Shown here piece by piece: positions 1 to 6,554 of a DNA stretch of 9,583 bases. The stretch spans positions 1 through 9,583 of the forward strand of contig JAEZES010000079.1 in NCBI GenBank assembly GCA_023432995.1, written 5' to 3'. Made by a program: the position numbers and the translations under genes. Position 1 is the stretch's first letter. Each line of letters begins with the position of its first letter. This stretch comes from Pseudomonadota bacterium (GTDB lineage: Bacteria > Pseudomonadota > Alphaproteobacteria > Sphingomonadales > Sphingomonadaceae). Below the pieces are notes generated by a model. That model saw only the letters and a list, made by a program, of their open reading frames with translations, made no database searches and was not told the DNA's origin.

Positions 1-1
1 G

Positions 2-1045
2 GCCGGCTCCGCCCGCCCCGCGCGAGCCGTGGAAACCCGGGCGGGGCCGCTGCCGCGCGGCGAGGCCTGGGCGGCGCTGGTGGCCGAAGACCGGCCGGTG
101 TTGTTCAAGGGCGCCGCGAGCGACTGGCCGCTGGTCCAGGCGGGGCTGCAGTCGGCCGAAGCGGCCGCGGCCCTGCTGGTGGAAGGATGGTCGGGCCAGC
201 CGGTGGTGGTCTATCGCGGAGCACCCGAAATCGGCGGACGCTTCGCCTACACGCCCGCGGTCGACGGGTTCAATTTCGCCGCCTCGCGCGAACCGCTCGA
301 CGCCGTGCTGCAGGAAATCCTCGCGTTGCGCGACGATCCGGCGGCCCCGTCGATCTACGTCGGGTCGACCGATCTCGGCCTCTACTTCCCCGGCCTCGGC
401 AAGGCGGTGCCGCTCGATCTCGCGGCGATCCACCCGATGCTGGCCGAGCATCCGGGGCTGGCTTCGGTGTGGCTCGGCAACCGGACCACGGCCAGCTGCC
501 ACTACGACGACACGCACAACATCGCGGTGTGCGCGGTCGGGCGGCGCCGGTTCACGCTGTTCCCGCCCGAGCAGGCGGGCAACCTCTATCCGGGCCCGCT
601 CGAGCCGACCCCGGGCGGGCAGGTCATCTCGATGGTCGATTTCGCCCGGCCCGACCTCGCCCGCTACCCGCGCTTCGCGGCCGCGCTCGAGGCGGCGCAG
701 ATGGCCGAGATGGAGCCGGGCGACGTGCTCACCTACCCGGCGATGTGGTGGCACCACGTCGAGGCGCTGGACGCGTTCAACGTGCTGGTGAACTTCTGGT
801 GGAACGCCGTTCCCGGCTACGTCGACAGTCCGCAGATCACGCTGCTCCACGCGCTGCTCTCGCTGCGCGGCCGGCCTCCCGGCGAGAGGGCCGCGTGGCG
901 GGCGCTGTTCGACTATTACGTGTTCGGCGAGGCGGACGCGGCACGCGACCACTTGCCCGAGCCCATCCGCGGCGCACTCGCCCCGCTCGACGAGACCCTC
1001 GCCCGCAGGCTGCGGGCGCAGGTCACGCGAAAGCTCCAGCGATGA
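2..1045 (+). CDS. Cupin-like (cupin_8 / JmjC-type) domain protein, probably 5'-partial
   Basis: The protein looks like a cupin_8/JmjC-like member of the Fe(II)/2-oxoglutarate-type double-stranded beta-helix fold. Numbered from the GTG at 29 (338 residues), it has an early PVLFKGAASDWPLV segment typical of the family. The metal-binding HxD is at H158-Y-D160 (in ASCHYDDTHNIAV), followed by GRRRFTLFPPEQ, and a distal H242/H243 lies in MWWHHVEAL. The GTG at 29 has no ribosome binding site, and the frame stays open to base 2 (reading AGSARPARAV before the GTG), so the true start is probably upstream of the window. The stop codon overlaps the ATG of the halogenase gene by 4 nt, so the two are co-translated. 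In alphaproteobacteria this family often sits beside tryptophan-halogenase-like genes and TonB receptors, as I recall. The substrate is unknown, and a hydroxylase role is only inferred from the fold. Confidence 0.85.
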   Translation, partial: AGSARPARAVETRAGPLPRGEAWAALVAEDRPVLFKGAASDWPLVQAGLQSAEAAAALLVEGWSGQPVVVYRGAPEIGGRFAYTPAVDGFNFAASREPLDAVLQEILALRDDPAAPSIYVGSTDLGLYFPGLGKAVPLDLAAIHPMLAEHPGLASVWLGNRTTASCHYDDTHNIAVCAVGRRRFTLFPPEQAGNLYPGPLEPTPGGQVISMVDFARPDLARYPRFAAALEAAQMAEMEPGDVLTYPAMWWHHVEALDAFNVLVNFWWNAVPGYVDSPQITLLHALLSLRGRPPGERAAWRALFDYYVFGEADAARDHLPEPIRGALAPLDETLARRLRAQVTRKLQR

Positions 1046-2520
1046 GCGCGCCGCACCCCACGCGCGTGGTCGTCGCCGGCGGCGGCACGGCCGGGTGGAT
1101 CACCGCGGTCGCCCTCGCCCGCCAGCTCGGCCGGCTGGTCGAGGTCACGCTGGTCGAATCGGAGGAGATCGGCACGATCGGCGTCGGCGAGTCGACGATC
1201 CCGACCGCGCGCGCCTTCCACGACCTGCTGCGGATCGACCAGCGCGCGTTCATGCAGGCGAGCCAGGCGAGCTTCAAGCTCGGCATCTCGTTCGAGAACT
1301 GGGCGCGCGACGGCGACCGCTACATCCACAGCTTCGGCGCCGCGCCGCTGCGGACCTGGGTCGCCGAGTTCCAGCATTTCTGGCTCGAGGCGCGGGCGCG
1401 CGGCGAGGCGGCGGAGATCGGCGCCTACTATCCCGAGCACGAGGCGGCCCGGCTGCACCGCTTCACGCTCGATGGCGAGCCGCCGCTGAACTTCGCCTAC
1501 CATCTCGACGCCGGACTCTACGCGCGCTTCCTGCGCCGCATCGCCGAAGCCGACGGGGTGACCCGGCGCGAAGGCAAGATCGCCGACGTCGAACTCGACG
1601 GCGAGAGCGGCGACATCGCTGCCCTGACGATGGAAGGCGGCGAGCGGATCGAGGGCGACCTGTTCGTCGACTGTACGGGCTTCCGCGCCCTGCTCATCGA
1701 GCGGAGCCTCGAAGCCGGGTACGAGGACTGGAGCCCCTGGCTGCCGACCAACGCGGCCTGGGCCGTGCCGAGCGCGTCGGTCGGCGACGCGCATCCCTAT
1801 ACGCGGGCGATCGCCCACCCCGAGGGATGGCGCTGGCGGATTCCGCTGCAGCACCGCATGGGCAACGGGCTGGTGTTCTCGACCGCGCATACCGAGCCCG
1901 AGGCGGCGCTCGACCAGTTCCGCGCGGCGGTCGAAGGCGAGCTGTTGCGCGACCCGTTCCTGGTTCGCTTCCGCACCGGCCGCCGGCGCCAGGCCTGGGT
2001 TCGCAACTGCGTGGCGATCGGGCTGTCGTCGGGCTTCGTCGAGCCGCTCGAATCGACTGCGATCCACCTGATCCAGAGCGCGGTGACGCGGCTGATCCAG
2101 CTGTTTCCGTTCGGCCCTGACCCGGCCGCGCAACGCGCCCGGTACAACGCGCTGGCCCAGGACGAGATCGAGCAGGTGCGCGACTTCGTCGTGCTGCACT
2201 ACCACCTGACCGAGCGCGACGATTCCGAACTGTGGCGCTACGTCAGGGAGATGGACGTGCCCCACACCCTGCGCGAGCGGATCGACAGCTTTGCGGAGGG
2301 CGCCCACGCCTGGCAGGCGGCCGGCGAAGTGTTCCGGGTCGACAGCTGGGTCCAGGTCATGCTTGGCCAGCGGGTCGAACCGCGGCAATGGCACCGCACC
2401 GGCGAGCTGATGAGCGAAGGCCGGCTGCGGCAGGCGCTGGCCGAGGTCGCGCAGCGTGTCGCGGGCCAGGTGCAGGCGATGCCCGCGCACCAGCAGTTCC
2501 TCGACGCTTACACCTCCTGA
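1042..2520 (+). CDS. Flavin-dependent tryptophan halogenase family protein
   Basis: This 492-residue protein belongs to the tryptophan halogenase family (PF04820-like), FADH2-dependent enzymes that make HOCl/HOBr and pass it down a tunnel to a lysine. The FAD-binding GxGxxG is VVAGGGTAGW near residues 10-19, and GVGESTIP spans about 47-54. The catalytic lysine is K79 in ASFKLGISF, the same number as K79 of PrnA. The halogenase hallmark WxWxIP is at W263-R-W-R-I-P268, and GFVEPLESTAIHL carries the candidate catalytic Glu, E337. It is shorter than PrnA (538 residues), as are many halogenase-like proteins in Caulobacter and sphingomonad genomes. The ATG overlaps the stop of the cupin gene (ATGA); a longer reading starting at 187 is only the out-of-frame shadow of the cupin gene. 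No flavin reductase is visible here. Halogenating chemistry is supported by motifs, but free tryptophan as substrate is not. Confidence 0.93.
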   Translation: MSAPHPTRVVVAGGGTAGWITAVALARQLGRLVEVTLVESEEIGTIGVGESTIPTARAFHDLLRIDQRAFMQASQASFKLGISFENWARDGDRYIHSFGAAPLRTWVAEFQHFWLEARARGEAAEIGAYYPEHEAARLHRFTLDGEPPLNFAYHLDAGLYARFLRRIAEADGVTRREGKIADVELDGESGDIAALTMEGGERIEGDLFVDCTGFRALLIERSLEAGYEDWSPWLPTNAAWAVPSASVGDAHPYTRAIAHPEGWRWRIPLQHRMGNGLVFSTAHTEPEAALDQFRAAVEGELLRDPFLVRFRTGRRRQAWVRNCVAIGLSSGFVEPLESTAIHLIQSAVTRLIQLFPFGPDPAAQRARYNALAQDEIEQVRDFVVLHYHLTERDDSELWRYVREMDVPHTLRERIDSFAEGAHAWQAAGEVFRVDSWVQVMLGQRVEPRQWHRTGELMSEGRLRQALAEVAQRVAGQVQAMPAHQQFLDAYTS

Positions 2521-3746
2521 GCCCAGGCCGGAGCGAGCGCCCGAAAGTCGGGCAGGGCCAGGCCGAGCGGTTCGAGCGGATCGCCGGCCAGCCCCGAGAC
2601 CATGCGCGCCTGAATGCGAGGCCCCGGAGGTACGCGCGAGAGCGGCGCGAGGACCATGTCGCGGATAAGCGCCGGCCAGAACGAGTCGCTTTGGTAGGCC
2701 GGCGTGAACAGCGCCGTGAGCGACTGGTAGAGGCGCACGTGCGCGCGCCGCAGGTCAGCCGCTTGCGCAAGCCGCGTCGCGAGGGTCCCGTCGCTGTTGA
2801 GCGCGCTCGCCACGGCCCAGGCGTCGAGCAGCGCCATGTTCGCCCCCTGACCGAGCTGCGGACTGGCCGCGTGCCACGCGTCGCCCACATGGACCAGCCG
2901 CGGCGCCGACGGCGTCCGGCGGGTGCGGTGAGCGTAGCGGGCGAAGGTCAGTTGCGATGGGTCGGCCACCTGCGACAGCAGCTCGCGGCAGTCCGGCCAT
3001 AAGGCGAGGACGTCGCGCTTCCAGGCCTCCAGTCCCCGCGCCCGCCATTCTTCAAGGCGGTCGGCACGCAACGACCAGAACAGCGCCAGCTCGTCGCCCG
3101 ATCCCCGGCGGTGGCCGGTCGGCAGCACGCCCGCCATGCGGCTGGCGCGCTCGTAGCGCTGCTCGAGCCAATCGCGCCGGAACGGACCTTGCCGAGGCCA
3201 GGGCAGCGTGGTCCACAGGGCGCCGAACGGCAGCCACCCCTCGGGCCCGCTGCCCAGCGGCGAAGCGACCCCGAGAGCGTCGATCACGAGATCGTGCCCC
3301 GGCGACGGCTCGGTCGCGGCGAACAGCAGCCGCCGTCGCCCGGCGACGAGCTCGCTGCCCGTGACCTCATGGCCGGTGCGGATGACGATCCCGGCCGCAC
3401 GGACCGCATCGTAGAGCGCCCCGAACAGGCTGGCGCGGTGGATGCCGAGGCCGCACGCGCCGGGCACGCCGAGGTCGGCGTAGCGCACGTCGAGCACGGT
3501 CTCCCCGAGGGTGTTGCGCCCGTGAATGCGTCCGATCGGCGCGCTGCACGTGGCGATCTCAGCGTCGAGGCCGAGCCTGGTGAGGACGGCGAGCCCGCTC
3601 GGCTGGATCATCAGCCCCGAGCCGAGCGGCTGCGGCACGGTAAAACGTTCGTACAAGGTAACGCCGTGGCCGCTGCGGTGCAGCAGGAGGCCGGCGGCCA
3701 GCCCGGCGATGCCGCACCCGGCGACGGCAATGTCGAGATCCCCCAT
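2508..3746 (-). CDS. FAD-dependent monooxygenase-like oxidoreductase (UbiH/PHBH class)
   Basis: This 412-residue protein resembles class A flavoprotein monooxygenases. The N-terminal Rossmann motif is VAGCGIAGLAAGLLLHRSG (G10-x-G12-xx-G15), ending with the ribose-binding Glu in TLYER. An FAD-contacting Arg is in GIHRASL (R104). The FAD-binding GD motif is HVGDAWHAASPQLGQGANMA (G288-D289, P296). The middle motif, usually GADGxxS, reads DALGVAS (156-162), so its usual Asp is missing. ATG at 3746 has a GAGGGGG ribosome binding site at 3759-3765, 12 nt away. The gene begins 38 nt downstream of tRNA-Val on the same strand with no clear promoter of its own, so it may be read through from the tRNA promoter. 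Its 3' end overlaps the convergent halogenase gene by 13 nt. The substrate is unknown; a ubiquinone or aromatic hydroxylase is possible but not shown. Confidence 0.88.
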   Translation of the reverse strand: MGDLDIAVAGCGIAGLAAGLLLHRSGHGVTLYERFTVPQPLGSGLMIQPSGLAVLTRLGLDAEIATCSAPIGRIHGRNTLGETVLDVRYADLGVPGACGLGIHRASLFGALYDAVRAAGIVIRTGHEVTGSELVAGRRRLLFAATEPSPGHDLVIDALGVASPLGSGPEGWLPFGALWTTLPWPRQGPFRRDWLEQRYERASRMAGVLPTGHRRGSGDELALFWSLRADRLEEWRARGLEAWKRDVLALWPDCRELLSQVADPSQLTFARYAHRTRRTPSAPRLVHVGDAWHAASPQLGQGANMALLDAWAVASALNSDGTLATRLAQAADLRRAHVRLYQSLTALFTPAYQSDSFWPALIRDMVLAPLSRVPPGPRIQARMVSGLAGDPLEPLGLALPDFRALAPAWAQEV

Positions 3747-3747
3747 C

Positions 3748-3779
3748 GCCCGCGCTTACCCCCTCGCGGCCCGCGGGCC
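3748..3779 (-). promoter_or_regulatory. Inverted repeats around the monooxygenase ribosome binding site
   Basis: Read on the minus strand between tRNA-Val and the monooxygenase start, GCCCGCG (3778-3772) is perfectly complementary to CGCGGGC (3754-3748), with a 17-nt loop that contains the GAGGGGG ribosome binding site. The upstream arm also lies within a 12-nt perfect palindrome, GGCCCGCGGGCC (3779-3768), so two mutually exclusive hairpins are possible. There is no T-run, so a classical terminator is not supported. In DNA this G+C rich such repeats arise by chance, so a regulatory role is speculative. Confidence 0.3.
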
Positions 3780-3784
3780 TAGCG

Positions 3785-3860
3785 TGGTGGGCGGTGACGG
3801 GCTCGAACCGCCGACCCTCTCGGTGTAAACGAGATGCTCTACCAACTGAGCTAACCGCCC
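3785..3860 (-). tRNA. tRNA-Val(TAC)
   Basis: A complete 76-nt cloverleaf can be folded on the minus strand. The acceptor stem is GGGCGGT/ACCGCCC, the D arm is GCTC-AGTTGGTA-GAGC, and the anticodon stem is TCTCG/CGAGA with loop TTTACAC. The variable region is GGGTC, and the T arm GGCGG-TTCGAGC-CCGTC has one G-U pair. The anticodon TAC is at 3827-3825 and reads Val GUA codons (GUN with modification). The discriminator A and CCA tail are encoded in the DNA (3788-3785). A sigma70-like promoter lies just upstream. Confidence 0.97.
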
Positions 3861-3880
3861 GACGGCGCGTGGACAGGCGG

Positions 3881-3908
3881 CAGATACCGGGTTTTCGGGG
3901 AGCGTCAA
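3881..3908 (-). promoter_or_regulatory. Sigma70-like promoter for tRNA-Val
   Basis: On the minus strand a -35 box TTGACG (3908-3903, close to consensus TTGACA) is followed by a 16-nt spacer and a -10-like box TATCTG (3886-3881). The tRNA 5' end is 20 nt after the -10 box, which gives a plausible short leader of about 13 nt. Position and -35 quality support it; the -10 match is partial. Confidence 0.55.
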
Positions 3909-3921
3909 CGCCAAGCTCGGC

Positions 3922-3947
3922 GGAACGGAACGACCCCGGCGGCCGTA
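3922..3947 (+). promoter_or_regulatory. Candidate EcfG (general stress response) promoter for the otsB operon
   Basis: GGAAC at 3922-3926 is separated by 17 nt from CGTA at 3944-3947. The alphaproteobacterial general-stress sigma factor EcfG/RpoE2 recognises GGAAC-N16/17-CGTT, so this is one base from consensus with correct spacing. It would start transcription near 3954, about 45 nt before the otsB start codon. Trehalose synthesis genes are known members of this regulon in several alphaproteobacteria, which fits. A second GGAAC at 3927-3931 has no matching -10. The call comes from motif and position only. Confidence 0.5.
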
Positions 3948-3948
3948 T

Positions 3949-3973
3949 CCTCCCTGGGAGGGCGCTTGCGCCC
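3949..3973 (+). promoter_or_regulatory. Two overlapping hairpins in the otsB leader
   Basis: CCTCCC-T-GGGAGG (3949-3961) is a near-perfect palindrome, and GGGCG-CTTG-CGCCC (3960-3973) forms a 5-bp stem with a CUUG tetraloop, a known stable RNA loop (6 bp if the loop is reduced to TT). They share two G residues (3960-3961), so they would compete at the edge. They lie at and just after the predicted transcription start, before the ribosome binding site. The first could instead be a DNA operator. No T-run follows, so a terminator is not supported. Confidence 0.35.
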
Positions 3974-3999
3974 GCAGCGACGAAAGCCCGGAGGCCCCC

Positions 4000-4776
4000 T
4001 TGACCGACCGCTCGCGCGAGCCCGCCGATGATCGTGCCCGCACGCTCGAACGCCCGCCAGCCGCCCTCCTGCGCGAGGCCAGCCTGTTCCTCGATTTCGA
4101 CGGTACGCTGGTCGAGATCGCCGAGCGGCCCGACGCGGTCCGCGTCGGCGAGCGGCTCGCGGGCGTGATCGAAACGCTGCTCGCCCGCCTGCGCGGCCGC
4201 GTCGCCGTGATCAGCGGCCGGCCGGCCGCCCAGGTCCGCGCGCTGCTCGACCAGCCGGTGATCGTCGTCGGCAGCCACGGCATCGAATTCGACGGAGTGG
4301 TAGCCGGACCCGACTCGCCGGCCGCGCCGGCAGCCCTCGCCGAGGCCCGGGCAGAGATGGATGCGCTCGCAGCCGAGCGGCCCGGTTTGCTGGTCGAGGC
4401 CAAGCCGTTCGGCGTCGCGCTGCATTTTCGGCAGGCGCCGGCCGCCGAGGCCGAGTGCCATGCGCTCGCGGCGCGGCTCGCCGGGACGCACGGGCTGCTG
4501 GTGCAGCCGGGCAAGATGATGGTCGAAGTCCGCTCCGGCGGCGGCGACAAGGGGAGCGCTATCCGCGCCCTGATGCGGGAACCCGAGCTGGCCGCCGGGC
4601 GTCCTGTGTTCATGGGGGATGACCTGACCGATGAACCCGGCTTCGTGGCGGCCCAGGCCCTGGGCGGCACGGGAATCCTGGTGGGCGAGCAGCGGCGCAG
4701 CGCCGCGCGCTATCGCCTGGATGGAGTGGAAGCGGCGCTGACGTGGCTGGAGGCGGCTGCGGCAGAAGCCGCGTGA
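4000..4776 (+). CDS. otsB: Trehalose-6-phosphate phosphatase
   Basis: OtsB is a cytoplasmic HAD-superfamily phosphatase that hydrolyses trehalose-6-phosphate to trehalose, the second step of the OtsA/OtsB pathway. The 258-residue length matches the family (E. coli OtsB is 266). HAD motif I is LFLDFDGTLVEIAERPD with nucleophile D32 and D34. Motif II is VISGRP with S72, and the substrate-cap segment includes VVGSHGIEFDG and LLVEAKPFGVALHFR. Motif III is GGDKGSAI with K184, and motif IV is FMGDDLTDEPGF with D207/D208. The start is TTG at 4000, backed by GGAGG at 3990-3994 with a 5-nt gap; no in-frame ATG or GTG lies nearby. It is the first gene of the operon, and its stop overlaps the GTG start of the next gene by 4 nt. 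Expression probably depends on the EcfG-like promoter upstream. Confidence 0.95.
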   Translation: MTDRSREPADDRARTLERPPAALLREASLFLDFDGTLVEIAERPDAVRVGERLAGVIETLLARLRGRVAVISGRPAAQVRALLDQPVIVVGSHGIEFDGVVAGPDSPAAPAALAEARAEMDALAAERPGLLVEAKPFGVALHFRQAPAAEAECHALAARLAGTHGLLVQPGKMMVEVRSGGGDKGSAIRALMREPELAAGRPVFMGDDLTDEPGFVAAQALGGTGILVGEQRRSAARYRLDGVEAALTWLEAAAAEAA

Positions 4777-6554
4777 TCGATCTCGACCTCTGGCCGATCG
4801 GCAACTGCCAGGTCAGCGCGCTCGTCGATCGCAGCGGCCGCTTCGTGTGGGGCTGCGTGCCGCGCGTCGACGGTGATCCGCTGTTCTCCGCCCTGCTCGG
4901 GGGCGACCAGCCCGAGACCGGCTACTGGTCGATCGAACTCGAAGACGGGGTCTCGGTCGAGCAGGCCTACCAGCGCAACACGCCGATCCTGGTCAGCCGC
5001 CACGCCGATGCCGCCGGCAACGCGATCGAGGTCGTCGACTTCTGCCCTTATTTTCGCCGCCACGGGCGCAAGTACCGCCCGGTCGGGTTCGTCCGCATCG
5101 TCCGCCCGCTGGCCGGCAGCCCGCGCATCCGGGTCAGGCTCCGGCCGGCGTGCGGCTGGGGCGCGCCGTGCCCCCAGCAGATCGGCGGCTCCAACCACAT
5201 CCGCTACCCGACAGAAGCCCTGTCCCTGCGGCTGACCACCACCGCGCCGGTGTCGATGATCCACGCCGAGCAGGCGTTTCGGGTCGAGCGCGAGCTGCAC
5301 TTCTTCCTCGGCCCCGACGAGAGCTTTGCGGGCGAGATCGCCCCGGCGCTGACCGAGATGCTGGCCGCGACCGCCGCCGAGTGGCGCGAATGGGTCCGCG
5401 GCCTCGCGGTCCCGCTCGAGTGGCAGGAGGTGGTGATCCGTTCGGCGATCGCGCTCAAGCTGTGCCAGCACGAGGAGACCGGGGCGATCGTCGCGGCGCT
5501 GACCAGCTCGATTCCCGAGCACGCCGGCTCGCAGCGCAACTGGGACTACCGCTACTGCTGGATCCGCGACGCCTACTACACGGTGCAGGCGCTCAACCGG
5601 CTGGGCGCGCTCGACGTGCTCGAAGGGTACCTCGCCTACCTGCGCAATATCGTCGATTCCGCCAAAGGCGGTCACATCCAACCGCTCTACGACGTGCTCG
5701 GCCGCGCCACGCTGACCGAGGGCATCGCCGACCGGCTGCCCGGCTACCGCGGCATGGGCCCGGTGCGGGTCGGCAACCAGGCCTACGAGCAGGTCCAGCA
5801 CGACGCCTACGGCCAGATCGTGCTGTCGAACGTGCAGGCATTCTTCGACCAGCGGCTGTTCCGGCCGTCGGGCGCCGAGGATCTGCTGGCGCTCGAGAAG
5901 GTCGGCGAGCGCGCCTGGCAGTTCCACGACCAGCCCGACGCGGGCCTGTGGGAGCTGCGCACGCGGCAGGGCGTGCACACCTACTCGGCGGCGATGTGCT
6001 GGGCCGCCTGCGACCGGCTGGCCAACGCCGCGCAGGCGCTCGGGCTGGGTGATCGGGCCGCGTTCTGGCAGCACCGCGCCGACCTGATCCGCCAGCGGAT
6101 CGAGAGCGCCGCCTGGCGCGAAGAGACGCGACGCCTGTCGGCCACGTTCGATGGCGACGATCTCGACGCTAGCCTGCTGCAGTTGCTCGACCTGCGCTTC
6201 CTCGCGCCCGATGATCCGCGGTTCCGCGATACACTGGCGGCGGTCGAAGCCGGCCTGCGGCGCGGCTCGCACATGTTGCGCTATGCGACCGAGGACGATT
6301 TCGGCCTGCCCGAGACCGCGTTCAACGTGTGCACGTTCTGGCTGATCGAGGCGCTGCATTTCACCGGGCGCGAGGCCGATGCGCGCGCCCTCTTCGAGGA
6401 AATGCTCACCCGTCGCACCGCCGCCGGCCTGCTGTCGGAGGACATCGATCCGGTGACCGGCGAACTATGGGGGAACTATCCGCAGAGCTACTCGCTGGTC
6501 GGCATGATCAACTGCGCCGTCCTGCTGAGCAAACCATGGAGCAGCGTGCGATGA
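4773..6554 (+). CDS. Glycoside hydrolase family 15 protein (putative trehalase/glucoamylase)
   Basis: This 593-residue protein has the two-part layout of bacterial GH15 enzymes: an N-terminal beta-sandwich region (about 1-210, starting LDLWPIGNCQVSALVD) and a C-terminal (alpha/alpha)6 barrel. Family motifs are RNWDYRYCWIRDAYYTVQAL (about 255-274), GLWELRTRQGVHTYSAAMCW (about 391-410) and LSEDIDPVTGELWGNYPQSY (about 554-573). By analogy with fungal glucoamylase, E394 of GLWELR is the likely general acid; the general base would be a Glu in the last motif (E556 or E564), less sure. GTG at 4773 is chosen because it overlaps the otsB stop (GTGA) and its N-terminus matches family starts; an upstream start at 4743 would add ten unlikely residues. 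There is no signal peptide, so it is cytoplasmic. Its place between otsB and otsA suggests trehalose turnover, since characterised bacterial GH15 members include trehalases, but an alpha-1,4- or other alpha-glucosidase is not excluded. Confidence 0.93.
   Translation: MIDLDLWPIGNCQVSALVDRSGRFVWGCVPRVDGDPLFSALLGGDQPETGYWSIELEDGVSVEQAYQRNTPILVSRHADAAGNAIEVVDFCPYFRRHGRKYRPVGFVRIVRPLAGSPRIRVRLRPACGWGAPCPQQIGGSNHIRYPTEALSLRLTTTAPVSMIHAEQAFRVERELHFFLGPDESFAGEIAPALTEMLAATAAEWREWVRGLAVPLEWQEVVIRSAIALKLCQHEETGAIVAALTSSIPEHAGSQRNWDYRYCWIRDAYYTVQALNRLGALDVLEGYLAYLRNIVDSAKGGHIQPLYDVLGRATLTEGIADRLPGYRGMGPVRVGNQAYEQVQHDAYGQIVLSNVQAFFDQRLFRPSGAEDLLALEKVGERAWQFHDQPDAGLWELRTRQGVHTYSAAMCWAACDRLANAAQALGLGDRAAFWQHRADLIRQRIESAAWREETRRLSATFDGDDLDASLLQLLDLRFLAPDDPRFRDTLAAVEAGLRRGSHMLRYATEDDFGLPETAFNVCTFWLIEALHFTGREADARALFEEMLTRRTAAGLLSEDIDPVTGELWGNYPQSYSLVGMINCAVLLSKPWSSVR

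Noticed and set aside
187..1041. N-terminal extension of the halogenase frame beginning at 187
   Set aside because: It runs through the cupin gene in another frame with Arg/Pro-rich shadow sequence; the ATG at 1042 gives a normal halogenase N-terminus.
916..2490. Minus-strand open frame of 524 codons opposite the halogenase
   Set aside because: No recognisable motif and an Arg/Ala/Asp-rich composition typical of an antisense shadow; the plus strand has intact halogenase motifs.
3785..3860. tRNA-Val as an integration site for a mobile element
   Set aside because: No integrase, direct repeat of the tRNA 3' end or compositional break is visible in the window.
3794..4003. Plus-strand reading MTGSNRRPSRCKRDALPTELTARR and minus-strand reading RLAQLVEHLVYTERVGGSSP
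   Set aside because: Both are translations across tRNA-Val, a well-known source of spurious proteins in databases.
4710..6359. Minus-strand open frame of 549 codons opposite the GH15 gene
   Set aside because: Stop-free antisense frames are expected at about 70% G+C. The predicted protein has low-complexity composition and no domain, while the plus strand carries clear GH15 motifs.
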